Of a DNA stretch of 14,370 nt, positions 6,596-14,221 are shown piece by piece. This DNA is from Clostridia bacterium (lineage in GTDB: Bacteria; Bacillota; Clostridia; Christensenellales; Borkfalkiaceae). Where the stretch lies: NCBI GenBank assembly GCA_017505675.1, contig JAFVOV010000090.1, positions 1-14,370 on the forward strand. Direction: 5' to 3'. Within the stretch, counting starts at the first letter, position 1. Each line of letters begins with the position of its first letter. A model generated the notes under the pieces. That model was not told the origin of the DNA. It did not search any database and saw only the letters and a program-made list of their open reading frames with translations. Position numbers and translations under genes: made by a program.

Positions 6596-6698
6596 AAAAT
6601 CTTTAATTCGGTACGGGATACCGGCAAGGTTTTATCATTTAAGCGGGCGTTACCCGTAGTTTATGTTACATTAAGCCTTGCTTTTGCACGGCTTTTTT
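6596..6698 (+). promoter_or_regulatory. Transcription attenuator leader of the pyr operon, candidate riboswitch or protein-binding RNA
   Basis: Three mutually exclusive pairings can be read. The terminator is 6673-6681 with 6686-6694. An antiterminator pairs 6624-6632 (GCAAGGTTT) with 6673-6681 (AAGCCTTGC): nine pairs, one of them G-U, occupying the whole 5' arm of the terminator. An anti-antiterminator pairs 6596-6603 (AAAATCTT) with 6626-6633 (AAGGTTTT), enclosing a local hairpin CGGTA/TACCG at 6609-6613 and 6619-6623. A further small hairpin (6643-6647 with 6653-6657) nests inside the antiterminator. The first and third states are compatible with each other, so the leader can switch between terminating and reading into pyrC. 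I do not see the PyrR binding-loop consensus of Bacillus pyr leaders, nor T-box, purine, PRPP/ykkC or THF riboswitch cores. The sensed signal is unknown; a pyrimidine nucleotide or a pathway precursor is the natural guess. Confidence 0.68.
6673..6698 (+). terminator. Intrinsic terminator (attenuator) in front of pyrC
   Basis: AAGCCTTGC (6673-6681), loop TTTT, GCACGGCTT (6686-6694): eight pairs with one T-C mismatch, running into six T residues at 6693-6698. It ends 19 bases before the pyrC ATG, downstream of the operon promoter and upstream of every pyr gene. It can therefore only act as a conditional attenuator. Confidence 0.8.
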
Positions 6699-6717
6699 CT
6701 TTACTTGGGAGAAGACA

Positions 6718-7980
6718 ATGAATTACGTTTTAAAAAATGCAACTGTATATGCAGGTGGTCAGTTTGTAAAAAAAGACCTTTCGGTTACCGAGGGGATAGT
6801 TTCCCTTTCATTGCCTACCGATATTTCTTCTTATAAGGTTATAGACTGTTTAAATAAGTATATTTTTCCCGGTTTTGTGGATGTGCACGTGCATCTTCGC
6901 GAGCCGGGTTTTTCATATAAAGAAACTATCAAATCTGGCACTTTAGCAGCGGCGGCTGCAGGTTATAGCGCAGTATTTACAATGCCGAACTTAAAACCTG
7001 TTCCAGATAGTATTGAAACTCTTAAAATTCAACAAGATATAATTGATAAAGACGCCGTTATTTCCGTCTATCCCGTTGCATCTATTACTAAAGGTGAAAA
7101 GGGTGAAGAACTTTCAGATATGGAAGAACTTTGTGAAAAGGTTTTAGCATTTTCAGACGATGGTAGGGGCGTTCAGAATTCAGATATGATGAAACGCGCT
7201 ATGATGATTGCAAAAAAGCACGGCAAAATAATTACCGCGCATTGTGAAGATGATTCACTTCTTTTCGGTGGGTATATTCACGACGGGGAATACGCTCGCG
7301 CGCACGGTCATAAAGGTATATGCTCCGCAAGCGAATATAAGCAAGTTGAGCGTGACTTAAAACTTGCAGAAGAAACGGGCGTAACTTATCACGTTTGCCA
7401 CGTTTCTGCAAAAGAGAGCGTCGCCGCAATACGTAGCGCTAAAAAGCGCGGTACAAACGTAACGGCGGAAACTGGACCGCATTACTTGGTGTTTAACGAC
7501 AGTATGCTTGAAGAAGACGGCGGGTTTAAGATGAATCCACCAATTCGCGCAGAAGAAGATAGGCTTGCGCTTAGTGAAGGCATTAAAGACGGCACTATAA
7601 GCATTCTTGCAACCGACCACGCGCCTCATTCTGCGGAAGAGAAAAGCAAAGGGCTTTTAAGTTTAAACGGTATAGTTGGGTTAGAAACGGCATTTCCAAT
7701 AGTTTATACCGAACTTGTAAAAAAGGGTGAAATAACGCTTGAAAAAGCAGTTGAAATTATGAGTGTTAATCCAGCAAAGCGTTTCGGGCTAGATATTGAA
7801 GTTGCCGAAGGTAAAAAAGCAAACTTTGCCGTGTTTGATTTGGATACCGAGTATGAAATTAACCCTGAAAACTTTATTTCGAAAGGTAAAAGCACACCGT
7901 TTAAGGGTAAAAAAGTTTACGGCAAATGCCTTATGAACTTTTGCAACGGTAAACCAGTTTATAACAATTTGGAAAAATAA
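6718..7980 (+). CDS. pyrC: Dihydroorotase
   Basis: Zinc amidohydrolase that reversibly closes N-carbamoyl-aspartate to dihydroorotate, the third step of pyrimidine synthesis. At 420 residues it has the length of the class I bacterial enzymes (B. subtilis PyrC type, about 430). Seen: the metal motif DVHVHLREPG with His57, His59 and Arg61; TMPNLKP at 89-95; FSDDGRG with Asp148 and Asp149, the bridging-aspartate region of this class; AHCED with His175; CHVSAKES with His228; and ATDHAPH with catalytic Asp300. NPAKRFGL near the C-terminus is also typical. GGGAG lies six bases before the ATG. It is the first gene of the operon, immediately after the attenuator, and 35 bases separate it from carB. 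Allantoinase and hydantoinase relatives share the fold, but the operon settles the assignment. Confidence 0.96.
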   Translation: MNYVLKNATVYAGGQFVKKDLSVTEGIVSLSLPTDISSYKVIDCLNKYIFPGFVDVHVHLREPGFSYKETIKSGTLAAAAAGYSAVFTMPNLKPVPDSIETLKIQQDIIDKDAVISVYPVASITKGEKGEELSDMEELCEKVLAFSDDGRGVQNSDMMKRAMMIAKKHGKIITAHCEDDSLLFGGYIHDGEYARAHGHKGICSASEYKQVERDLKLAEETGVTYHVCHVSAKESVAAIRSAKKRGTNVTAETGPHYLVFNDSMLEEDGGFKMNPPIRAEEDRLALSEGIKDGTISILATDHAPHSAEEKSKGLLSLNGIVGLETAFPIVYTELVKKGEITLEKAVEIMSVNPAKRFGLDIEVAEGKKANFAVFDLDTEYEINPENFISKGKSTPFKGKKVYGKCLMNFCNGKPVYNNLEK

Positions 7981-8015
7981 ATTTATAATATAAATTCACA
8001 TTAAGGAGAAAAACT

Positions 8016-11000
8016 ATGCCAAAAAGAACGGACATTAAAAAAGTTTTGGTAATCGGGAGCGGACCTATCGTTATCGGTCAGGCTGCTGAATTCGACTATG
8101 CGGGTACGCAAGCATGTTTAGCGCTCAAAGAAGAAGGGTATGAAGTTATTCTTTGCAACTCTAACCCTGCAACCATTATGACCGACACTACTATTGCAGA
8201 TAAGGTTTATATGGAGCCTTTAACGCTTGAATATGTAGCAAAAATTCTACGTTATGAACGCCCTGATGCAATTATCCCCGGTCTTGGTGGACAAACAGGG
8301 TTAAACTTGGCAATGCAACTTGCTAAAAAAGGCGTTTTAAGCGAATGTCACGTTGAACTTTTAGGCACTAACGCAAAATCTATTGAAAGGGCTGAAGATA
8401 GAGAGTTGTTTAAGGAAATGTGCGAATCTATCGGTCAACCTGTAATTCAGTCGGAAATAACTTACAGCATAGAAGAAGCGAAAGTTGCTGCAAATAAAAT
8501 CGGCTATCCCGTAGTTTTGCGTCCTGCGTTTACACTCGGCGGAACTGGCGGTGGTTTTGCTGATAATGATGAAGAGTTGGTTCAAATTATGAAAAACGCT
8601 CTTAAACTTTCACCTGTTGGTCAAGTGCTAGTAGAAAAGAGCGTAAAAGGATATAAAGAAATTGAGTTTGAAGTAATGCGTGACTCAAAAGATAACGCTA
8701 TTACTATATGCGGAATGGAAAACGTTGACCCGGTCGGCGTTCATACGGGGGACTCTATAGTTGTTGCGCCGATAATGTCATTAAACGCGCACGATTTAAA
8801 GATGCTTAACGACGCCTCTATTAAGATTATAAAAGAACTTAAAATCGAAGGTGGTTGTAACGTTCAATTCGCGCTCAACCCGAACTCTAGCGAATATTAT
8901 TTGATTGAAGTAAACCCCCGTGTTTCTCGTTCGTCAGCGCTTGCAAGTAAGGCTAGCGGATATCCTATAGCAAAAGTAACGGCAAAAGTTGCGCTTGGTT
9001 TAACTCTTGACGAAATTTTCGTTTCCGGAACTACTGCAATTCACGAGCCTGTTCTTGATTACGTAGTTGCAAAATTCCCGCGTTTCCCGTTCGATAAATT
9101 CACTTCTGCATCTAACGTTTTAGGTACGCAGATGAAAGCAACAGGCGAAGTTATGGGTATAGGAACAACGCTTGCGGAATGTATGTTAAAGTCCGTACGT
9201 TCGTTAGAAATCGGCGTAAACCATTTCTATCTTGCAAAATTCGACGGAATGACTACGGATGAACTTTTAGAATACTTAAAAGAATTTAAGTCTGATAACG
9301 TATTTGCAATAACTGAACTTTTAAGGCGCGGTGTTAGTATAGAAACTATACATAACGTAACTAAAATCACAGAACTTTTCCTAGAAACTTTCAAATCTAT
9401 CGTTGATATGGAAAAAATTATTGCTGATAAAAAGGGCGACGTGAAAGCGCTTGCCGCAGCAAAAACACTCGGCTTTGCAGATGCTTATATTGCTAAACTT
9501 TGGGGCGTTAAAGAAATCGAAGTTAACGCTTTAAGAAAAGAAAACGGAATTAAACCCGTTTATAAAATGGTTGACACGCTCCATAGTGGCGCTTATATAC
9601 CATATTTTTACTCAACCTATATCGGTGAAAACGATTCTATAATCACCAAAAAAGAAAAAGCAGTGGTTTTAGGTAGCGGGCCTATAAGAATAGGACAGGG
9701 CGTTGAGTTTGACTATTCAACCGTTCACGCCGTTAAAACTATAAAAGAAACGGGGTTAGAAGCAATAATAATTAACAACAACCCGGAAACCGTTTCAACC
9801 GATTATACCGTAAGTGATAAACTTTACTTTGAACCGCTTACTACTGAAGACGTTATGAACGTAATAGAATTTGAAAATCCTATGGGCGTTATAACTTCGC
9901 TTGGTGGTCAAACGGCAATAAACCTTGCGGAATCTATTATGGATAGGGGCGCAAAAATTATCGGTACTGACTGTGAAGCGATAAATAACGCGGAAGACAG
10001 GGATGCTTTTGAAAAAATTATGCTTAAACTCGGTATCCCACAACCTAAAGGACAAGCGGTTTTCAGCGTTGAAGACGGCGTTAAGGTTGCTGAAGAAATC
10101 GGTTATCCTGTTCTCGTTCGTCCGTCATACGTTTTAGGCGGTAGGGCAATGCAGATTGTCGGTAACGAAGCAGGTTTAAGAACTTACCTTAAAACAGCCG
10201 TTGATATTAGTGAAGACCATCCTATTTTGGTCGATAAATATATCGTTGGTAAAGAACTTGAAATTGATGCCGTTTGCGATGGTAAAGACGTATTTATCCC
10301 CGGTATTATGGAACTTATTGAAAGAACGGGTGTTCACTCTGGCGATAGCATCAGCGTATATCCTACCTTCTCTGTAAGTGAAAAGGCAAAACAAACCATT
10401 ATTGAATATGGTAAAAAACTCGGTCTTGGCATAGGTATTGTTGGGCTTTATAACATTCAGTTTATCGTTGATAAAAATGAAGACGTTTACGTTATAGAAG
10501 TAAACCCGCGTTCATCAAGAACCGTTCCCTTCCTTTCTAAATCTACAGGCTATAGTTTAGCGGATATAGGAACTAGGGTTATTTTAGGTCAAAGCCTTAA
10601 AGAACAAGGGATAACGGAAACGTATCCTGCAGAGAAAAAACGTTGGTACGTTAAAGCGCCGGCTTTCTCTTTCAATAAATTAAAAGGTCTTGACGCATAT
10701 CTTTCACCTGAAATGAAGTCAACCGGTGAAGCAATAGGTTATGACGATAAACTTACCCGCGCTCTTTATAAAGCATTGCAAGCGTCAGGTATGAACGTTA
10801 TGAACTACGGAACTCTTTTAGTTTCGGTTGCTGACTGTGATAAAGAAGAAGCGCTTCCTTTAGTTAGAAGATTTTATAATTTAGGCTTTAATATTGAAGC
10901 AACTGCGGGAACTGCTAAATTCTTAAAAGAAAACGGTATAAGAACTAGAGTTAAGGCAAAAATTAGTGAAGGAAGCGAAGAAATTCTCGATTCTATCCGC

Positions 11001-11189
11001 CGTGGTTACGTTACTTACGTTATAAGCACTAGGGACGTAAATTCTATCGGCGAGGCAAGCGACGGTTATCAAATTAGGCGCGCAGCGGTTGAAAATAACG
11101 TAACAATGTTTACCGCGCTTGATACCGTAAGGGTTCTTCTTGACGTATTAGAAGAAACCACGCTTTGCATATCGACTATCGACGCTTAA
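8016..11189 (+). CDS. carB: Carbamoyl-phosphate synthase large subunit
   Basis: Makes carbamoyl phosphate from bicarbonate, ammonia and two ATP. Its 1057 residues (family about 1070) show the duplicated architecture. The first half begins LVIGSGPIVIGQAAEFDYAG (11-30), with Arg129, Arg169 in VVLRPAFTLGG and IEVNPRVSRSSAL (297-309). An oligomerisation region lies at about 400-545. The second half begins VVLGSGPIRIGQGVEFDY (550-567), with VLVRPSYVLGGR and VIEVNPRSSRTVPF. From about 930 there is an MGS-like regulatory domain with ATAGTA at 962-967, the region where UMP and IMP bind in E. coli. AAGGAG lies seven bases before the ATG. Usually it works with the CarA glutaminase, which channels ammonia to it, but no carA lies beside it here. 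The gene is intact with no frameshift. CarB belongs to both arginine and pyrimidine synthesis; here it sits in the pyr operon, so the alternative symbol is pyrAB. Confidence 0.97.
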   Translation: MPKRTDIKKVLVIGSGPIVIGQAAEFDYAGTQACLALKEEGYEVILCNSNPATIMTDTTIADKVYMEPLTLEYVAKILRYERPDAIIPGLGGQTGLNLAMQLAKKGVLSECHVELLGTNAKSIERAEDRELFKEMCESIGQPVIQSEITYSIEEAKVAANKIGYPVVLRPAFTLGGTGGGFADNDEELVQIMKNALKLSPVGQVLVEKSVKGYKEIEFEVMRDSKDNAITICGMENVDPVGVHTGDSIVVAPIMSLNAHDLKMLNDASIKIIKELKIEGGCNVQFALNPNSSEYYLIEVNPRVSRSSALASKASGYPIAKVTAKVALGLTLDEIFVSGTTAIHEPVLDYVVAKFPRFPFDKFTSASNVLGTQMKATGEVMGIGTTLAECMLKSVRSLEIGVNHFYLAKFDGMTTDELLEYLKEFKSDNVFAITELLRRGVSIETIHNVTKITELFLETFKSIVDMEKIIADKKGDVKALAAAKTLGFADAYIAKLWGVKEIEVNALRKENGIKPVYKMVDTLHSGAYIPYFYSTYIGENDSIITKKEKAVVLGSGPIRIGQGVEFDYSTVHAVKTIKETGLEAIIINNNPETVSTDYTVSDKLYFEPLTTEDVMNVIEFENPMGVITSLGGQTAINLAESIMDRGAKIIGTDCEAINNAEDRDAFEKIMLKLGIPQPKGQAVFSVEDGVKVAEEIGYPVLVRPSYVLGGRAMQIVGNEAGLRTYLKTAVDISEDHPILVDKYIVGKELEIDAVCDGKDVFIPGIMELIERTGVHSGDSISVYPTFSVSEKAKQTIIEYGKKLGLGIGIVGLYNIQFIVDKNEDVYVIEVNPRSSRTVPFLSKSTGYSLADIGTRVILGQSLKEQGITETYPAEKKRWYVKAPAFSFNKLKGLDAYLSPEMKSTGEAIGYDDKLTRALYKALQASGMNVMNYGTLLVSVADCDKEEALPLVRRFYNLGFNIEATAGTAKFLKENGIRTRVKAKISEGSEEILDSIRRGYVTYVISTRDVNSIGEASDGYQIRRAAVENNVTMFTALDTVRVLLDVLEETTLCISTIDA

Positions 11190-11195
11190 AAATTT

Positions 11196-11201
11196 AAGGA
11201 G
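11196..11201 (+). promoter_or_regulatory. Ribosome binding site for the TTG start of pyrK
   Basis: AAGGAG stands eight bases before TTG at 11210. No ATG is suitably placed and the N-terminal sequence MKKGIFTVLTNDKL fits the family, so the TTG is taken as the start. Confidence 0.8.
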
Positions 11202-11209
11202 AAACTGTT

Positions 11210-11944
11210 TTGAAAAAAGGAATTTTTACCGTTTTAACTAACGATAAACTTACGGATTCCGTTTATAAAATGACACTTTCGGGCGATACTAGCGCTATTG
11301 AAAGACCGGGTCAGTTCGTAAATATCGAACTTGACGGGTTGTATTTGCGCCGCCCGATATCCGTGTGTGATTATGAAGACGGAAAATTAACTATAATTTA
11401 CAAAGTCGTAGGTAAAGGCACGGAACAAATGTCCGGATACGACGCTGGGAAAAAATTAGATATTTTAACAGGGCTTGGAAACGGCTATTTTACCGAATTT
11501 TCTGGAGAAAAACCTCTTTTAATCGGTGGTGGCGTTGGCGTTCCACCGCTATACAATTTGGCGAAAAAACTCATTGCGGAAGGTAAAACCCCTACCGTAA
11601 TTATAGGTTTTAACACCGCAAGCGAAATTTTTTATAAAAATGAGTTTGAAGATTTAGGAATTCGCGTTCTAGTTGCAACTGCGGACGGCAGTTTTGGCGT
11701 GAAAGGTTTTGTAACTGACGCTATAAAAGAAGTTGAAGGCTACACTCACGTTTATACTTGCGGACCTGAACCTATGCTTAAAGCGGTATACAACGCAACT
11801 AATACTGACGGCTCTTATTCTTTTGAAGAAAGAATGGGGTGCGGGTTCGGCTCTTGTATGGGATGTTCGTGTAAAACTAAATATGGTAATAAGCGTATAT
11901 GTAAGGACGGGCCCGTTCTTTCAAAGGAGGAAATAATATGGTAG
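11210..11944 (+). CDS. pyrK: Dihydroorotate dehydrogenase B, electron transfer subunit
   Basis: FAD and [2Fe-2S] subunit that passes electrons from PyrD to NAD in the class 1B enzyme. Its 244 residues are slightly shorter than B. subtilis PyrK (about 256). Seen: the FAD-binding motif RRPISVCD at 47-54; the nucleotide-binding LIGGGVGVPPLYNLAKKL at 104-121; TCGPEPML at 183-190; and a C-terminal cluster with C211, C216, C219 and C231 (C-x4-C-x2-C-x11-C), the expected 2Fe-2S spacing, plus an extra C221. It starts at TTG with a strong ribosome site and ends seven bases inside pyrD, so the two subunits are translated together. The pyrK-pyrD pairing argues for NAD-linked rather than quinone- or fumarate-linked dihydroorotate oxidation. 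Confidence 0.95.
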   Translation: MKKGIFTVLTNDKLTDSVYKMTLSGDTSAIERPGQFVNIELDGLYLRRPISVCDYEDGKLTIIYKVVGKGTEQMSGYDAGKKLDILTGLGNGYFTEFSGEKPLLIGGGVGVPPLYNLAKKLIAEGKTPTVIIGFNTASEIFYKNEFEDLGIRVLVATADGSFGVKGFVTDAIKEVEGYTHVYTCGPEPMLKAVYNATNTDGSYSFEERMGCGFGSCMGCSCKTKYGNKRICKDGPVLSKEEIIW

Positions 11945-12852
11945 ATATTTCCACTTCATTATCGGGTGTTAAACTTGATAACCCCGTTATTCCCGCAAGC
12001 GGAACTTTCGGGTTTGGTTATGAATTTAACGATATTTACGATATAAATATTTTGGGCGCAATATCAATTAAAGGCACTACTAAAGAGCCAAGATTTGGTA
12101 ACCCCACGCCGAGAATTGCAGAATGTACCGCTGGTTTAATTAACTCCATAGGTTTGCAAAATCCCGGTATAGATAAAGTTATTTCAGAAGAAATACCAAA
12201 ACTTCGCACTATTTATAGAAAACCTATTATTTCAAATATAAGCGGATTTTCTATTGACGAATACGTTGAGTGTTGTGAAAAAATAAACGCCGTAAAAGAC
12301 GTTGATATTATTGAAGTAAACGTAAGTTGCCCTAACGTTCATAAGGGCGGAATGAGTTTTGGAACGCTTCCTGAAAACGTTGAAGCGGTAACAAAAGCCG
12401 TTAAAAAAGTAACAACAAAACCCATATATATTAAACTTACGCCAAACGTAACCGATATAGTTTCGATTGCTAAAGCGTGTGAACAAGGTGGCGCAGACGG
12501 AATAAGTTTAATCAATACGTCACAAGGTTTAAGGATTGATTTAAAAACAAAGCGCCCGGTAATCGCAAATAAAATCGGCGGATTTTCGGGTAGGGCAATT
12601 TTCCCTATAGCGCTTAAAATGGTTTATCAAGTCTATGAAGCCGTTAAACTTCCTATTATGGGTATAGGTGGCGTATCGTGCGCTGAAGACGTTATAGAAA
12701 TGATGCTGGCTGGCGCAAGCGCAGTTCAAGTTGGCGCGGAAAATTTAGTAAATCCGTTTGCTTGTAGGGATATTATAAACAATTTACCGCAAGTTATGGA
12801 AAAATATAAAATAAAATCTCTTAAAGATATTATAGGGGAGGCACACAAATGA
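11938..12852 (+). CDS. pyrD: Dihydroorotate dehydrogenase B, catalytic subunit
   Basis: FMN enzyme oxidising dihydroorotate to orotate (fourth pathway step), in the cytosol with PyrK. Its 304 residues match class 1B. Seen: PASGTFGFG (19-27); SIKGTTKEPR with Lys45; NSIGLQNPG (69-77), a substrate-binding segment; NVSCPNV with Cys131, the active-site base that marks class 1 rather than the serine of class 2; Lys166 in YIKLTPN; INTSQG (192-197); and the FMN phosphate region MGIGGV/GAEN (241-246, 266-269). The ribosome site AAAGGAGG, seven bases before the ATG, is the best in the window and lies inside the end of pyrK. Overlap with pyrF is ATGA. A hydrophobic N-terminal anchor of the class 2 type is absent. 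Confidence 0.96.
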   Translation: MVDISTSLSGVKLDNPVIPASGTFGFGYEFNDIYDINILGAISIKGTTKEPRFGNPTPRIAECTAGLINSIGLQNPGIDKVISEEIPKLRTIYRKPIISNISGFSIDEYVECCEKINAVKDVDIIEVNVSCPNVHKGGMSFGTLPENVEAVTKAVKKVTTKPIYIKLTPNVTDIVSIAKACEQGGADGISLINTSQGLRIDLKTKRPVIANKIGGFSGRAIFPIALKMVYQVYEAVKLPIMGIGGVSCAEDVIEMMLAGASAVQVGAENLVNPFACRDIINNLPQVMEKYKIKSLKDIIGEAHK

Positions 12853-13547
12853 AAAAAGACGTAATAATCGCGTGCGATTTTAACGGAAAAGAACAACTCT
12901 TTTCTTTCCTTGACAAATTCAAGGAAGAAAAGCCTTACTTAAAGGTTGGAATGGAATTATTTTACGCTGGCGGTGTGGAAATCGTAAAAGAAATTAAACG
13001 TCGCGGTCACAAAATATTTTTAGACCTTAAACTTCACGATATTCCTAATACCGTTAAAAAATCAATGGCGGTGCTTTCGGGGTATGACGTGGATATGGTA
13101 AACTTACACGCAAGTGGCGGTTCTATAATGATGAAAGGCGCTTTAGAAGGTTTAACCCGTCAAGACGGTACAAGACCGCTTTTAATCGCCGTTACGCAAC
13201 TTACTTCAACTAATCAAGAACTTATGACTAACGAACTTCTTATAGATAAGCCCCTTGACCAAGTTGTTATGAGTTACGCTGAAAACGCTAAAAATTGCGG
13301 GCTTGACGGTGTAGTTTGTTCACCGCTTGAAGCAGGTAAAGTTAAAGACGTTTGCGGTAAAGAATTTTTAACAATAACACCGGGTATAAGGCTTGCTGGT
13401 GACGCGGTTGGTGACCAAAAGCGCGTAACCACGCCCGCTCTTGCAAAAGAACTCGGCTCTGATTATATCGTTGTTGGAAGGTCTATTACGGGTGCGGAAG
13501 ACCCCGTTGCCGCTTACAGACAATGCGTTAAAGAATTTTTAGGATAA
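12849..13547 (+). CDS. pyrF: Orotidine 5'-phosphate decarboxylase
   Basis: Decarboxylates OMP to UMP, the last step of the pathway. Its 232 residues are normal for the short bacterial type (about 235-240). Seen: Asp10 and Lys32 of the active site; the hallmark DLKLHDIPNT at 59-68, with Asp59, Lys61 and Asp64; TPGIRLAGD with Arg181 region at 177-185; and VVGRSITGA with Arg211 at 208-216, for phosphate binding. The start overlaps the pyrD stop as ATGA and is served by GGGGAGG seven bases upstream inside pyrD. The next gene, pyrE, which supplies its substrate, follows after 19 bases. Codon use shows clear C-before-G context bias: every Asn, Asp and non-ATA Ile codon followed by G ends in C. Confidence 0.97.
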   Translation: MKKDVIIACDFNGKEQLFSFLDKFKEEKPYLKVGMELFYAGGVEIVKEIKRRGHKIFLDLKLHDIPNTVKKSMAVLSGYDVDMVNLHASGGSIMMKGALEGLTRQDGTRPLLIAVTQLTSTNQELMTNELLIDKPLDQVVMSYAENAKNCGLDGVVCSPLEAGKVKDVCGKEFLTITPGIRLAGDAVGDQKRVTTPALAKELGSDYIVVGRSITGAEDPVAAYRQCVKEFLG

Positions 13548-13566
13548 AATATAAGGAGATACTAAT

Positions 13567-14205
13567 ATGGAAATCAGTAAAAAAGTTGCCGAATGTTTAC
13601 TTAAAATTAAGGCTGTGTTTTTGCGCCCTGACGAACCTTTTACTTGGGCTAGTGGAATTAAAAGTCCTATTTATTGCGATAATAGGTTAATTCTTACCGC
13701 ACCTGAAGAAAGAATTATCGTTGAAAACGCTATTGCGGAAACCGTTAAAAAAGAATATCCCGAAGCGGAAGCGCTTTTTGGAACTAGTACCGCAGGTATT
13801 GCTCACGCGGCAATCGCTGGTCATATTCTCGGTATGCCTATGGGTTACGTTCGTGGTTCAAGTAAAGACCACGGCAGAAATAATAAAATTGAAGGTAAGT
13901 TAGAGAAAGGAACTAAAGTCGTTGTTATAGAAGATTTAATTTCTACCGGTGGCAGTTGTATAGACGTAGTTGAAGCGCTCCGTGAAGCAGGCGCTGAAGT
14001 TTTAGGTATTGTAAGCATCTATACTTACGGCATGAAAAAAGGTCTTGAAAGATTAAAAGAAGCAAACGTTAAAAACGTTTCTCTTACTGATTTTGATACC
14101 GTAATTACCGTTGCTGCGGAAACTGGTTATATTAAAGCGACTGACGTTGAAAGGCTTAAAGCGTTCAGGGATAACCCCTCTGACGAAAGTTGGATAAAAG
14201 CGTAA
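13567..14205 (+). CDS. pyrE: Orotate phosphoribosyltransferase
   Basis: Joins orotate and PRPP to give OMP and pyrophosphate. Its 212 residues match the usual length. Seen: FTWASGIKSPIYCDNR at 25-40, the orotate-side segment; the catalytic flexible loop KDHGRNNKIEG at 100-110; and the PRPP-binding motif VVVIEDLISTGGS at 118-130. The ATG is preceded by AAGGAG at eight bases. It lies between pyrF (19 bases upstream) and pyrB (16 bases downstream) with strong ribosome sites on each, so it is within the same transcript. It is one of the PRPP-consuming steps that an upstream regulator of the operon might sense, although nothing in the gene itself shows this. Confidence 0.97.
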   Translation: MEISKKVAECLLKIKAVFLRPDEPFTWASGIKSPIYCDNRLILTAPEERIIVENAIAETVKKEYPEAEALFGTSTAGIAHAAIAGHILGMPMGYVRGSSKDHGRNNKIEGKLEKGTKVVVIEDLISTGGSCIDVVEALREAGAEVLGIVSIYTYGMKKGLERLKEANVKNVSLTDFDTVITVAAETGYIKATDVERLKAFRDNPSDESWIKA

Positions 14206-14221
14206 TTTCAAGGAGATTTTT

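Noticed and set aside
6573..6600. UTP-sensitive reiterative initiation at the pyr promoter
   Set aside because: The predicted start region is purine- and A-rich with no T or C run at the first positions, so slippage or start-site switching of the known type is not suggested.
6600..6660. PyrR binding loop of Bacillus type in the pyr leader
   Set aside because: The conserved UCC-NGNGAG-GYU-like core is not present in the local hairpins; a diverged site cannot be fully excluded without a covariance search.
6663..6674. Mini reading frame ATG TTA CAT TAA in the pyr leader as a leader peptide
   Set aside because: It has only three codons, no ribosome binding site and no run of regulatory codons; translation-coupled attenuation is not supported.
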